Position numbers and translations under genes: made by a program. DNA of 64,000 nucleotides, taken from an uncultured Flavobacteriaceae bacterium. GTDB lineage: Bacteria; Bacteroidota; Bacteroidia; Flavobacteriales; Flavobacteriaceae. This document shows positions 8,928 to 16,822 of this stretch, in pieces (the first letter of the stretch is position 1; each line of letters starts with the position of its first letter). The notes beneath the pieces were generated by a model that ran no database searches, was not told the origin of the DNA, and saw only the letters and a program-made list of their open reading frames with translations. The stretch covers positions 372,001-436,000 of the forward strand of contig CANLQD010000004.1 in assembly GCA_947493175.1 (NCBI GenBank), in the 5' to 3' direction.

Positions 8928-9683
8928 CTACGAATAAATACCACCGTTGATATTAATGATTTCGCCCGTGATATAGGACGATTTCGATGATGCTAAAAAA
9001 GAGACCAAGTGTGCGACCTCTTCGGGCTTGCCAAAACGATTTGCGGGTACCATCTTTTTTAATTCCGCTTCGTTGAGTTCACTCGTCATATCGGTTTTTA
9101 TGAATCCAGGTGCAACGGCATTTACAGTAACGTTTCTTTTGGCAACTTCTTGTGCGAGCGCTTTGGTCGCTCCAATAACAGCGCCTTTTGCGGCCGAATA
9201 ATTGGTCTGGCCGGGCGTACCTTTTAGTCCGGACACCGAAACCATATTGATAATTCGACCGTATTTATTAACCAATAACTTCTGTATCAAGGCATTGGTT
9301 ACATTGTAAAACCCGTTTAAACTGGTATTGATGACGTTGGACCAATCTTCGGGCGGCATCCACATAAAAAGACCGTCCTTGGTAATGCCAGCATTGTTCA
9401 CCAAAACTTCTACTACGCCATTTTTATTGTTTTCATACCAAGCTTCTAAAGCGGTTTTAACGTTTTCGCCATCGGCCACGTTAAATTGGATCAATTCACC
9501 TTTGCCTCCCGAAGCTTCCACCAATCGGAGGGTTTCTTCGGCCGCCTTCTTATTACTGTTGTAGTTAATTAAAATTTGATAGTCCAAGTCTTTTGCCAAT
9601 TGCTCGCAGATGGCACGGCCAATACCACGGGAACCTCCCGTGACCAGCGCGAATTTTTCTTTTTCATCTTTTGCATTTGCCAT
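8928..9683 (-). CDS. 3-oxoacyl-ACP reductase, FabG-like SDR
   Basis: 251 aa short-chain dehydrogenase. The cofactor motif TGGSRGIG is at residues 15-22, NNAG at 96-99, and the catalytic Ser149-Tyr162-Lys166 in VSVSG and NYSAAK. The last part matches FabG (VNAVAPGFIKTDMT, then SSYITGEIININGG). It reduces the 3-keto group after each condensation, using NADPH, before dehydration. It lies 11 bp downstream of the second WG-repeat gene, so the secreted WG proteins and the cytosolic FAS enzymes share a transcript. Confidence 0.93.
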   Translation of the reverse strand: MANAKDEKEKFALVTGGSRGIGRAICEQLAKDLDYQILINYNSNKKAAEETLRLVEASGGKGELIQFNVADGENVKTALEAWYENNKNGVVEVLVNNAGITKDGLFMWMPPEDWSNVINTSLNGFYNVTNALIQKLLVNKYGRIINMVSVSGLKGTPGQTNYSAAKGAVIGATKALAQEVAKRNVTVNAVAPGFIKTDMTSELNEAELKKMVPANRFGKPEEVAHLVSFLASSKSSYITGEIININGGIYS

Positions 9684-9694
9684 AGTCGATCCTT

Positions 9695-10828
9695 TTATTT
9701 AGCGGTTAGCGAGAATCCCTCAGCATTTTCGAACCACTTGTTCCCAATAAGGTTTCCTCTGGTATCTAGATAACCCCATTTACCTTTTAACTTTACCCTG
9801 GCAATACCGTTATTGAACCCAAAGTTTAGTTTTTTTGCATTGATTTCAACCGGTCTGACCTGATACATGAAATACGCTGCAGGAATCCTTATATTTCCGC
9901 TAGTATCGATGAATCCCCATTTTCGGTCTACCAATACTGCGGCCAAGCCGTCATCACTAAAAGGTTCCATTTCATCAAAATAATAGTGCCGTACCAGTTT
10001 ACCTTCTTCATTGACCAACCCCCATTTTCTTCCGTCACTAACCGGGGCAAGACCCTTATTAAAGGCTTTCGCTGCGTAAAAAGAAGGTTCTATGATCCAC
10101 TCTCCTTGGGCATTTACGAATCCAACCTTTCCTTTTGCTTTGGCCGGTGTCAGAGAGGCATCATATTTAAAGTCCCATAGCTGTTTTGCATTTTGAACAG
10201 GGACGAAGTTTCCATTTGAAACGATGCCTAAAGTACCATTTAGGTCTGCCCATACCCCAATTTTGCTATAAAAGCCTATTTTATCATATTTTACAGGTAT
10301 ATAAATACCACCTTTGTTATCGACCATACCCCATAGTTCCCCTTGTCGTACTTGTGCATAACCATCAATAAATGGCTTTATTTCATCATAAATCGGTTGG
10401 GTAACGATGGTGCCTTTTGTATTGAATAACCCTAGTTTATCATCTTTTTTGAAAAAGGCAATACTGTCTCTAAAACTATAATATTTATCTGCCTCGGGCG
10501 CATCAAGTGTTTCCCCTGAAATATTGATGTACATCCATTTCTTATCGGTCTCCACAAGCGCCCATCCTGAATTGAAATCTTTGACTCTTTCAAATCTAGG
10601 TGTAACGACCCATGCTCCGGAAGGGTCTATAAATCCCCACTTTTTGTTTTCTTCAGCTCCGGCATAGCCTTGAGAAAATCCCCTTGCATGTTTAAATTGA
10701 GCAGGAATTGCATAAGAGCCGGAAGTATCGATATATCCGATTTTTCCCTTTTCGGAAATAAAACCTAGCGCCTGACCTTGGTTGGCCACAGGTATCATGA
10801 AAAGGATAGTCAGAAATAAATACTTCAT
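9695..10828 (-). CDS. secreted WG-repeat protein (copy 2)
   Basis: About 377 aa from the chosen start. A signal peptide is present (MKYLFLTILFMIPVANQGQA). Roughly nine WG/KWGF-type repeats follow through the whole length, as in GKIGYIDTSG, KKWGFIDPSG, RKWGLVNEEG and GKWGYLDTRG. WG repeats form beta-propeller or beta-solenoid-like binding surfaces and have no known catalysis. The frame opens nine residues earlier (10855), but the ATG at 10826-10828 starts the signal peptide directly. It is a tandem paralogue of the next gene. Its role in the pigment pathway is unknown: envelope anchoring or cell-surface binding are options. Confidence 0.87.
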   Translation of the reverse strand: MKYLFLTILFMIPVANQGQALGFISEKGKIGYIDTSGSYAIPAQFKHARGFSQGYAGAEENKKWGFIDPSGAWVVTPRFERVKDFNSGWALVETDKKWMYINISGETLDAPEADKYYSFRDSIAFFKKDDKLGLFNTKGTIVTQPIYDEIKPFIDGYAQVRQGELWGMVDNKGGIYIPVKYDKIGFYSKIGVWADLNGTLGIVSNGNFVPVQNAKQLWDFKYDASLTPAKAKGKVGFVNAQGEWIIEPSFYAAKAFNKGLAPVSDGRKWGLVNEEGKLVRHYYFDEMEPFSDDGLAAVLVDRKWGFIDTSGNIRIPAAYFMYQVRPVEINAKKLNFGFNNGIARVKLKGKWGYLDTRGNLIGNKWFENAEGFSLTAK

Positions 10829-10882
10829 AAATAGGATTACATTTTTTCGAAACACCTCTTCTGAAAGGAATCTTCTACTGAA

Positions 10883-12013
10883 TTATTTAATAGATACGAA
10901 CGGCTCCGCATTCTCAAACCATTTATCGCCGAGCAAAGCGCCTTTCTCGTCGAGAAACCCCCATCCTTTCTTGGTCTTTACCCGTACCAGCCCATCTCGA
11001 AAACCTTTTTGCTGTTTTCCTGCCAGAAAAGCAAGTCCTGCGGTAATGTCGTACTCCATGGGGATCACCAAGTTTCCGGTCTTGTCGATAAAACCCCACC
11101 TTTTTTCTTTTACGGGAGCGAGTCCATCTACAGAAAAAACCTCGGCATCCCGATATTTAAAATCAACGACCGTTTCTCCCTTTTCATTTATAAATCCCCA
11201 TAATTTACCGTTGGCTGCCGGTGCCAGTCCGCCAGAAAATGCCCTTACCTTGTCAAAGGTAGGTGCAATGATCCATTCACCTTGGTTGTTTACAAAGCCG
11301 ACTTTCTTATCCTTTCGCGCATAGGTAAGCGATGCATCGCCATAGAATCCCCAAACTTTGTCCGCCCCTTCAATAGGGTAAAAGGTCCCCTCTCTAATAA
11401 TTCCGAAGGCACCATTTTTTTTGGCTTCTACCCCTGATGGATGGTATTCGTTGCCCAACTCTTCATATTCGACGGGTATGACCGTTTCTCCTTTTGTATT
11501 GATCATGCCCCAATACACCCCTTTTTGTACTTTGGCATGGCCATTTCTGATTTTTTTAATGCTTTCATAGGTCGGTTCTACTAGTAGTTGCCCGTTGGTG
11601 CCTAATAGCCCTACCTTGTCCAGTTTTTTATAAATGGCCGCCCCATCCTTAAAATCATAGTATTTATCGGCAGCAGGTACCTCTAAACCTTCACCTGATT
11701 TCTGAATGTACTGCCATTCGCCATTCTTATTGACCAATGCGATACCCGAGTTAAAATATTTTACTTTTTCGTACTGAGGCTCGATCGTCCACTGCCCCGA
11801 TGCGTTGATAAAGCCCCACAAATCATCCTTTTGCGCTGCTGCCAGACCATCTGAAAAGCTCTTGGCCTTCTTGAATTGAGGTTCTATTACATAGTTGCCC
11901 GATTTGTCGATATAGCCAAAACGATCCCCTTCCCTTACTAGGGCAAGGTCTTGGGCGTATGAAAATGTTACTGCGAACAACAGCATTGAAACAAAAGTGT
12001 AAACCGTTCTCAT
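10883..12013 (-). CDS. secreted WG-repeat protein (copy 1)
   Basis: 376 aa with a Sec signal peptide (MRTVYTFVSMLLFAVTFSYA), then about nine WG-type repeats (DRFGYIDKSG, DLWGFINASG, VYWGMINTKG, KLWGFINEKG, KGWGFLDEKG). It ends with WFENAEPFVS, the same ending block as copy 2. Its start codon overlaps the stop of the tyrosine ammonia-lyase gene (ATGA, 12010-12013). A periplasmic or outer-membrane protein is thus translationally coupled to a cytosolic lyase. The two copies share the same repeat order and clearly arose by tandem duplication. Function unknown. Confidence 0.88.
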   Translation of the reverse strand: MRTVYTFVSMLLFAVTFSYAQDLALVREGDRFGYIDKSGNYVIEPQFKKAKSFSDGLAAAQKDDLWGFINASGQWTIEPQYEKVKYFNSGIALVNKNGEWQYIQKSGEGLEVPAADKYYDFKDGAAIYKKLDKVGLLGTNGQLLVEPTYESIKKIRNGHAKVQKGVYWGMINTKGETVIPVEYEELGNEYHPSGVEAKKNGAFGIIREGTFYPIEGADKVWGFYGDASLTYARKDKKVGFVNNQGEWIIAPTFDKVRAFSGGLAPAANGKLWGFINEKGETVVDFKYRDAEVFSVDGLAPVKEKRWGFIDKTGNLVIPMEYDITAGLAFLAGKQQKGFRDGLVRVKTKKGWGFLDEKGALLGDKWFENAEPFVSIK

Positions 12014-13545
12014 GATTTTTTATTTTGATGGTTGATAATATAGTTCTTAACAGCGTTGACGTAAGGATACATTACGGTATCTTCCTTGAATGGGGGAACT
12101 ATATTTCGGACGGCATCATACATATTTTTGGTTTTGGTCGATACCTTATCCTGTACTTTTAAGTATTCAATGGCTTGTACCACTGTAATCATTTCGATGG
12201 CCATGATTTCAAAGGCGTTTTCGATTACTTTTTTCGTAATCAACGCGGCATTCGTGCCCATACTTACAATATCTTGGTTGTCATTATTATTGGGAATGCT
12301 ATGAACATACATCGGGTTCGACAGCATTTGATTTTCTGCGGTGGTCGATGTTGCCGTAAACTGTACTCCCTGCATGCCAAAATTCAACCCTAGGGTCCCT
12401 AAGTTTACAAAAGGAGGCAGAATATCGTTTAGTTTCGAATTTAGCAAATAGTTCAACTGGCGTTCTGCCAACATACCTAACTTGGTCACTACGATTTTTA
12501 GTTTGTCCATTTCCAAGGACACATAGTCCCCGTGAAAGTTGCCGCCATGATACACATGCTGTTTGTCGACATCGACAATAGGGTTGTCGTTGGCCGAATT
12601 AACCTCCTCGATCATGATGCGCTCAACATCGTTCAATGTGTCCAAAACAGGCCCTAATATCTGTGGTACACATCGTAAGGAATAGTACTCCTGTACTTTT
12701 TCTTCGAATACCTGCACTTCATCGGTGGCCACGTACAAATGGTGTTCCCTTTTTCTTGTCAAGGTACTGTCTTTCAAATGGCTTCGCATGGATCGTGCGA
12801 TTTCCCGTTGACCCAAGTGCTTTTTAGTCTCGTTAATTTCTTGGCTTAAATGGTCATCATAGGCTTCTACGATTTCGTTAATGGCCGATGAACAACTAAT
12901 CATCCATTCCAACAAGCGCCGTGTGTATATGGTATTAACAACCCCGATACCGGTCATGACCGAGGTGCCGTTGATCAGCGCCAACCCCTCGCGTAATTTT
13001 ACCTGAATGGGGTTGATGCCCTCCGTTTCGAATACTTTCGAAGTTTTCTGGCGTTCCCCTTCGTAAAAAACTTCTCCTTCCCCGATCAATACCAAGGCCA
13101 AGTGCGCCAATTGAACCAAGTCGCCGCTGGCTCCGACCCCCCCATGTTCATAGATAAGAGGTGTTATGTTTTTATTGATCAATGTGGTCATCACCTCGAT
13201 TACGGATCGGTGTACTCCCGAATTTCCCAGACTTAGGGTATTAAGGCGCGCTAGCATGGCTGCCTTTACATATTTTGGGGGAATGGGTTTTCCGGTTCCC
13301 GAGGCATGGCTGCGAATCAAATTGTACTGTAGCTGAATGGTCTCGGAATCTTTTATTTTGTATTGCGCCATGGGACCAAAACCAGTGTTGACCCCATAGA
13401 TAATCTTGTTCTTTGAAAATTCCTTTAAAAAACCAAAGCTTTTTTCGACGGTATCGAATACACTTTCATCAACTTCTATCGGTTCTCCATCAAAAATAGT
13501 ACTGTAAAAATCTTGTATTCCTAGCTTTCCTTTAATTTTCGGCAT
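12010..13545 (-). CDS. tyrosine ammonia-lyase (aromatic amino acid lyase)
   Basis: 511 aa MIO-type lyase. The Ala139-Ser140-Gly141 triad in GGVGASGDL forms the MIO electrophile. Tyr50 in IIYGVNTGFG is the catalytic tyrosine, and GGNFHGD and NNDNQDIVS are the other family blocks. The specificity pair is Ser79-His80 (IRSHASG). The protein closely resembles the tyrosine ammonia-lyase of Flavobacterium johnsoniae as I remember it, which has the same RSH motif and the same pathway context. It converts tyrosine to 4-coumarate, the aryl starter of flexirubin. It is the first gene of the leftward operon, so starter supply leads the transcript. Confidence 0.93.
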   Translation of the reverse strand: MPKIKGKLGIQDFYSTIFDGEPIEVDESVFDTVEKSFGFLKEFSKNKIIYGVNTGFGPMAQYKIKDSETIQLQYNLIRSHASGTGKPIPPKYVKAAMLARLNTLSLGNSGVHRSVIEVMTTLINKNITPLIYEHGGVGASGDLVQLAHLALVLIGEGEVFYEGERQKTSKVFETEGINPIQVKLREGLALINGTSVMTGIGVVNTIYTRRLLEWMISCSSAINEIVEAYDDHLSQEINETKKHLGQREIARSMRSHLKDSTLTRKREHHLYVATDEVQVFEEKVQEYYSLRCVPQILGPVLDTLNDVERIMIEEVNSANDNPIVDVDKQHVYHGGNFHGDYVSLEMDKLKIVVTKLGMLAERQLNYLLNSKLNDILPPFVNLGTLGLNFGMQGVQFTATSTTAENQMLSNPMYVHSIPNNNDNQDIVSMGTNAALITKKVIENAFEIMAIEMITVVQAIEYLKVQDKVSTKTKNMYDAVRNIVPPFKEDTVMYPYVNAVKNYIINHQNKKS

Positions 13546-13608
13546 GTATGGTTGATTCTGTCGGGTATAAGTAATACTTTAGTAAATAAAAATAGGGATT
13601 TTGGTTGG

Positions 13609-13616
13609 CAAATTTA
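13609..13616 (-). promoter_or_regulatory. candidate -7 box of the pigment operon
   Basis: TAAATTTG on the minus strand matches the Bacteroidota TAnnTTTG -7 box and lies about 60 bp before the tyrosine ammonia-lyase start. I see no good TTTG at the -33 position. It is in the 181-bp divergent spacer shared with the halogenase-like gene, so both transcripts may be co-regulated. Confidence 0.5.
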
Positions 13617-13726
13617 TAACAATTAGTGAATCTATCTCTTTATTTTGAGTAACATGGATCAAAACGGATAAACGTGTTCACGTGTCTTCTGTGCATTGTT
13701 CCTTTACACCAACCTAAAACCGACTT

Positions 13727-14980
13727 ATGAAAAATGAGAACGTTGATGTGTTGATCATTGGTGCCGGACCTTCAGGCTCAGTGGCGGCGGCTTATCTGCA
13801 CAAACAGGGATTTCGTATCAAAGTTGTTGAAAAGAATCAATTTCCACGTTTTGTCATTGGGGAAAGTTTAATTCCAAGGTGCATGGATCATTTTGAGGCG
13901 GTCGGACTTTTACCCTGTCTAGAGGCAAAGGGTTTTGAAATTAAGGGAGGTGCTCGGTTCATGAACGATAAGGGCGTTGTGTGCAATTTTGATTTTAGTG
14001 AGAAACACGGAGAAGGTTGGGATTGGACATGGCAAGTGCCACGCGCCGATTTTGATGTTACGCTTACCGATGAGCTTCAAAAATGGGGGGTCGATATTGA
14101 TTTTCAAAAAGAGGTAGTGGAAGTTGATTTCGCCGATGATGGCCACTCGACCACGACCATAAAGGATGCCGAGGGAACCCTTTCAACTATTTCTGCACGG
14201 TTTATTATCGATTCCAGCGGCTGGGGAAGGGTATTGCCCCGTTTACTTGATTTGGACAAACCTTCCGAGATACCGGAACACGCCACCATATTTACCCATG
14301 TAAAAGATGTAAAAAGACCAAAGGGTGAAGAAGGTACCCTGATTACTTTTGATATTATTGATACGGATACCTGGTTGTGGGTCATTCCGTTTTCAAACGG
14401 GGACTGTAGTATCGGGTACGTGGGTACCATCGAATATTTGGAGTCCTTCGAAGGGACACCGACGGAGAAATTACAGCAGATGATGCGACTCTCTACCTAT
14501 TATCGAGACCGTTTCGAAGGTCTGGAGTATCGTTTTGAACCCAAAACGATTAAGAGCTATTCTGCTTCGGTTAAACAGTTGTACGGCAAAGGTTTTGCAT
14601 TAACGGGAAATAGTGCGGAGTTTTTGGATCCGGTATTCTCATCTGGGGTCACTTTTGCCGCTGAATCTGCTCATTTGTCCGCTCAGTTGATTGCAAGGCA
14701 GTTAAAGGGCGAACCCGTAGATTGGCAGACATCCTATACCGATTATATCATGTACGGGGTCAATGTTTTTTCGACCTACGTGAAAGAATGGTACACCGGT
14801 AACTTGCAAAAAATCTTTTTCCATAGTACGGTTAACAAGGGCATCAAGGCTCAAATATGCGCCGTGTTGGCGGGTTATGTTTGGGACCGAACCAATCCGT
14901 TCGTAAAGAATCATGATCGCTTGGTCAAAACGGTGGCCCACATCGCCGATATGGAGATGGAGCGAGCGATGGGAGACTAA
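13727..14980 (+). CDS. FAD-dependent halogenase-like oxidoreductase
   Basis: 417 aa flavoprotein. The FAD-binding GAGPSG is at residues 12-17. The GESLIP block (45-50) equals the GE(S/A)xxP of flavin halogenases, and WLWVIP (216-221) fits their diagnostic WxWxIP motif. Lys73 (FEIKGGARF) sits where PrnA/RebH have the catalytic lysine that carries the hypohalous group. Chlorinated flexirubins are known, so ring chlorination of the aryl head is plausible. Hydroxylation is the alternative, since related monooxygenases share these motifs. It is transcribed divergently from the pigment operon. Its stop TAA is also the 3-bp duplication of the repeat element inserted behind it. Confidence 0.85.
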   Translation: MKNENVDVLIIGAGPSGSVAAAYLHKQGFRIKVVEKNQFPRFVIGESLIPRCMDHFEAVGLLPCLEAKGFEIKGGARFMNDKGVVCNFDFSEKHGEGWDWTWQVPRADFDVTLTDELQKWGVDIDFQKEVVEVDFADDGHSTTTIKDAEGTLSTISARFIIDSSGWGRVLPRLLDLDKPSEIPEHATIFTHVKDVKRPKGEEGTLITFDIIDTDTWLWVIPFSNGDCSIGYVGTIEYLESFEGTPTEKLQQMMRLSTYYRDRFEGLEYRFEPKTIKSYSASVKQLYGKGFALTGNSAEFLDPVFSSGVTFAAESAHLSAQLIARQLKGEPVDWQTSYTDYIMYGVNVFSTYVKEWYTGNLQKIFFHSTVNKGIKAQICAVLAGYVWDRTNPFVKNHDRLVKTVAHIADMEMERAMGD

Positions 14981-15152
14981 GAGACTGTTTTGAAGTATGT
15001 CAGTTATTTTTTTATGCCCCTTTTTGAACGCTATTACGTTAAAATTTTGAATCGTAGCGAATGCTATGCTTAAAAATTCCGCCTTATAGCGCCCTAAAAA
15101 TGACCTATGACCCCGAGGTTTCGGGGCTAATCACATATTTCAAAACATTTTC
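14981..15152 (+). mobile_element. MITE-like inverted-repeat element, copy C (divergent)
   Basis: 172 bp. The ends are imperfect inverted repeats (left GAGACTGTTTTGAAGTATGT; right the complement with a few changes). It is flanked by TAA at 14978-14980 and again at 15153-15155, a 3-bp target duplication. The centre (TTGAATCGTAGCGAATGCTA) resembles the central palindrome of copies A and B. It also contains a small stem CCCCGAGGTTTCGGGG at about 15112-15127. There is no ORF. It fills the gap between two convergent genes and may act as a two-way transcription end. Confidence 0.6.
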
Positions 15153-15161
15153 TAAAAAGGT

Positions 15162-15758
15162 TCAAGTTTTCCTATGTAGAAATTTAGAAATCCATCGTCC
15201 TAAATCTTCGTAAGCGGTGCCTATTCGAAACCTGTCGGTATCACCACTAACGCCTTCCCCATTTATTATTTCGCTCCTATAAAGGATGTTAGACGGATTG
15301 GCCGTTTCATAAATGGAAATGGTAGCTTCCAACTTTGCATGCTCCAATACCACCGTGAGGTAATAACCCGGATAGATCAAATGTGTTTTTACCGAAATGG
15401 TATAAAGTGCATCATGATGTTCTTGTTGTGCAGTAATTTTCTTCTTTTTAAGTCGAAAAGAATTGAAGCCTTCGATAAACATAGGCTCAAAATGGTCAGT
15501 TCTGTTTTCAAACCATTCTTGTTCAAATCGCTCGCCGGATCCTTTTTCCTGTAGTTCCCTTTTCGCGACTTGCTGTTCCAAATAGTTTTTTTCGGAACCA
15601 AAGTTGGGAACTTGAAGGTTATCTGAATATTCGAACGCTACCGTGTAGTCAGTGACGTCGGTAAGATTTTTGATGCTACCCTCAACAGCCTTGAAATTTT
15701 GGGAATAGCTGTTGTATATAGGTGTGATGACCAACAAAAGGAGAATAAACTTTTTCAT
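15162..15758 (-). CDS. secreted hypothetical protein, paralogue of the next gene
   Basis: 198 aa from the chosen ATG (15756-15758), which opens a signal peptide (MKKFILLLLVITPIYNSYSQ). The frame runs 22 residues further upstream into the repeat element, which is not credible coding sequence. The mature part shares blocks with the 16023-16631 product: VEGSIKNLTDVTDYTVAFEY against an equivalent EFVYDDMRL segment, a LIYPGYY/LYPGWD motif, an EHAKL/QHAKV motif and a C-terminal LGRWISKFL/LGKLISKKAF. It is probably periplasmic or surface exposed. No family name recognised. Confidence 0.8.
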   Translation of the reverse strand: MKKFILLLLVITPIYNSYSQNFKAVEGSIKNLTDVTDYTVAFEYSDNLQVPNFGSEKNYLEQQVAKRELQEKGSGERFEQEWFENRTDHFEPMFIEGFNSFRLKKKKITAQQEHHDALYTISVKTHLIYPGYYLTVVLEHAKLEATISIYETANPSNILYRSEIINGEGVSGDTDRFRIGTAYEDLGRWISKFLHRKT

Positions 15759-15783
15759 ATCACTTGGCGAATGGTTAGATAAT

Positions 15784-15944
15784 GAACTCGTCTTGAGTTG
15801 TTGTTTTACCTGCGAATTTCGCATTTTGCACCCTAATTTTGCCTTTTTCAGCTTCCGTAGCTATAGTTACGCAATCAAAAAATGACTTCATTACCGTACA
15901 AAAGCCTTCGTTCTCGGTTCCAAACAACAACTCAAGACGAGTTC
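15784..15944 (+). mobile_element. MITE-like inverted-repeat element, copy D
   Basis: 161 bp with perfect 23-bp terminal inverted repeats (left end GAACTCGTCTTGAGTTGTTG; the right end is its exact complement). AAT flanks both sides (15781-15783 and 15945-15947) as a 3-bp target duplication. The centre holds the near-palindrome CGTAGCTATAGTTACG. The two halves pair weakly along their whole length, so the unit is one long imperfect hairpin. It carries no ORF and lies directly upstream of the 15758 gene, where it may affect that gene's promoter. Confidence 0.7.
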
Positions 15945-15974
15945 AATGTGCAAATATCCATCATAAATTAAAAA

Positions 15975-15997
15975 GACAGGGAAAAATTCTCCCTGTC
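15975..15997 (-). terminator. intrinsic terminator of the 16023-16631 gene
   Basis: GACAGGGA and TCCCTGTC form an 8-bp stem. On the minus strand it is followed by a run of T (15974 downwards), 26 bp after the stop of the upstream secreted-protein gene. Confidence 0.7.
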
Positions 15998-16022
15998 CTT
16001 AATTCTTGTGATAGCTATTTTT

Positions 16023-16631
16023 CTAAAATGCCTTCTTCGAAATGAGTTTCCCCAACGATTTTGCGGTCTTGGCATAGCCTTCACCTACCCTACTTTCATT
16101 ACTGTAGTTATTGCCCCATTGGTCTCCCGGCGCATTTTTGCTGCTGACTTCTAACAGTACCTTGTCCTTATTGGAGGTCTCTACAAACCTGAGATTGGTC
16201 GTTACCTTTGCGTGTTGTTTCATAATGCCGGCATCCCATCCCGGATAGAGCCATACTGTTTCTACAATCAAGGTATACTTAGTATCGGAAAGATCTTCGG
16301 CGAAGTAAATGCCTTGTTCATTGCCTAGGTATTTGTTGATCAATTCAAGAAACTTTGGTTGCCAGATAAGTTCCGGACTACTGTTCCAGGCCTTTTCCCA
16401 TGTTTTTCCTTTTCCTCTTGCCTTTTCTTCAAGATCGGCAGAACGTTTGGTCATATATTCGTCATTGGTGAGATTGTCTTTCATTAAACGCATATCGTCA
16501 TAGACGAATTCCACATTGATTTCTTTTTGACCTTTAATAAAGTCAAAACCACCTTGTTCGACTTTCATTTTTTGAGCCTGTACAGCAATAGTCGCTAGAC
16601 AAATGCAGAGAGTAATTCCTTTTTTCATCAT
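16023..16631 (-). CDS. secreted hypothetical protein, paralogue of the previous gene
   Basis: 202 aa from the ATG at 16629-16631 (MMKKG; a second ATG follows at once). The signal peptide is MMKKGITLCICLATIAVQAQ. Twenty upstream in-frame residues are not signal-like and were dropped. The mature protein shares the LYPGWDAGIMKQHAKV block and the C-terminal SLGKLISKKAF with the downstream paralogue. An ORF terminator follows. The two paralogues were probably one tandem pair later separated by element D. I do not recognise the family; it looks like a periplasmic or outer-membrane-associated beta-rich protein. Confidence 0.8.
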   Translation of the reverse strand: MMKKGITLCICLATIAVQAQKMKVEQGGFDFIKGQKEINVEFVYDDMRLMKDNLTNDEYMTKRSADLEEKARGKGKTWEKAWNSSPELIWQPKFLELINKYLGNEQGIYFAEDLSDTKYTLIVETVWLYPGWDAGIMKQHAKVTTNLRFVETSNKDKVLLEVSSKNAPGDQWGNNYSNESRVGEGYAKTAKSLGKLISKKAF

Positions 16632-16822
16632 ACTATGGTTTGATTTTACTTGATAATCGAGATTACATATTGAACTTCTTTTTAATACCACTTGCGCTTG
16701 TAACGCTTTTACGGGGCGGTTTCGGCGAACGAAGCCCTGAGATGGTTTACTAAGAGTTCATGGTCGTAAGGTGTCGAAGTTAACAGAAACAGCTCAGAAA
16801 TTGAAAAAAATCCTATTATCTA

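Noticed and set aside
10782..11324. 180-aa plus-strand open frame
   Set aside because: Antisense to two WG-repeat genes, with composition of a frame shadow and no recognisable motif.
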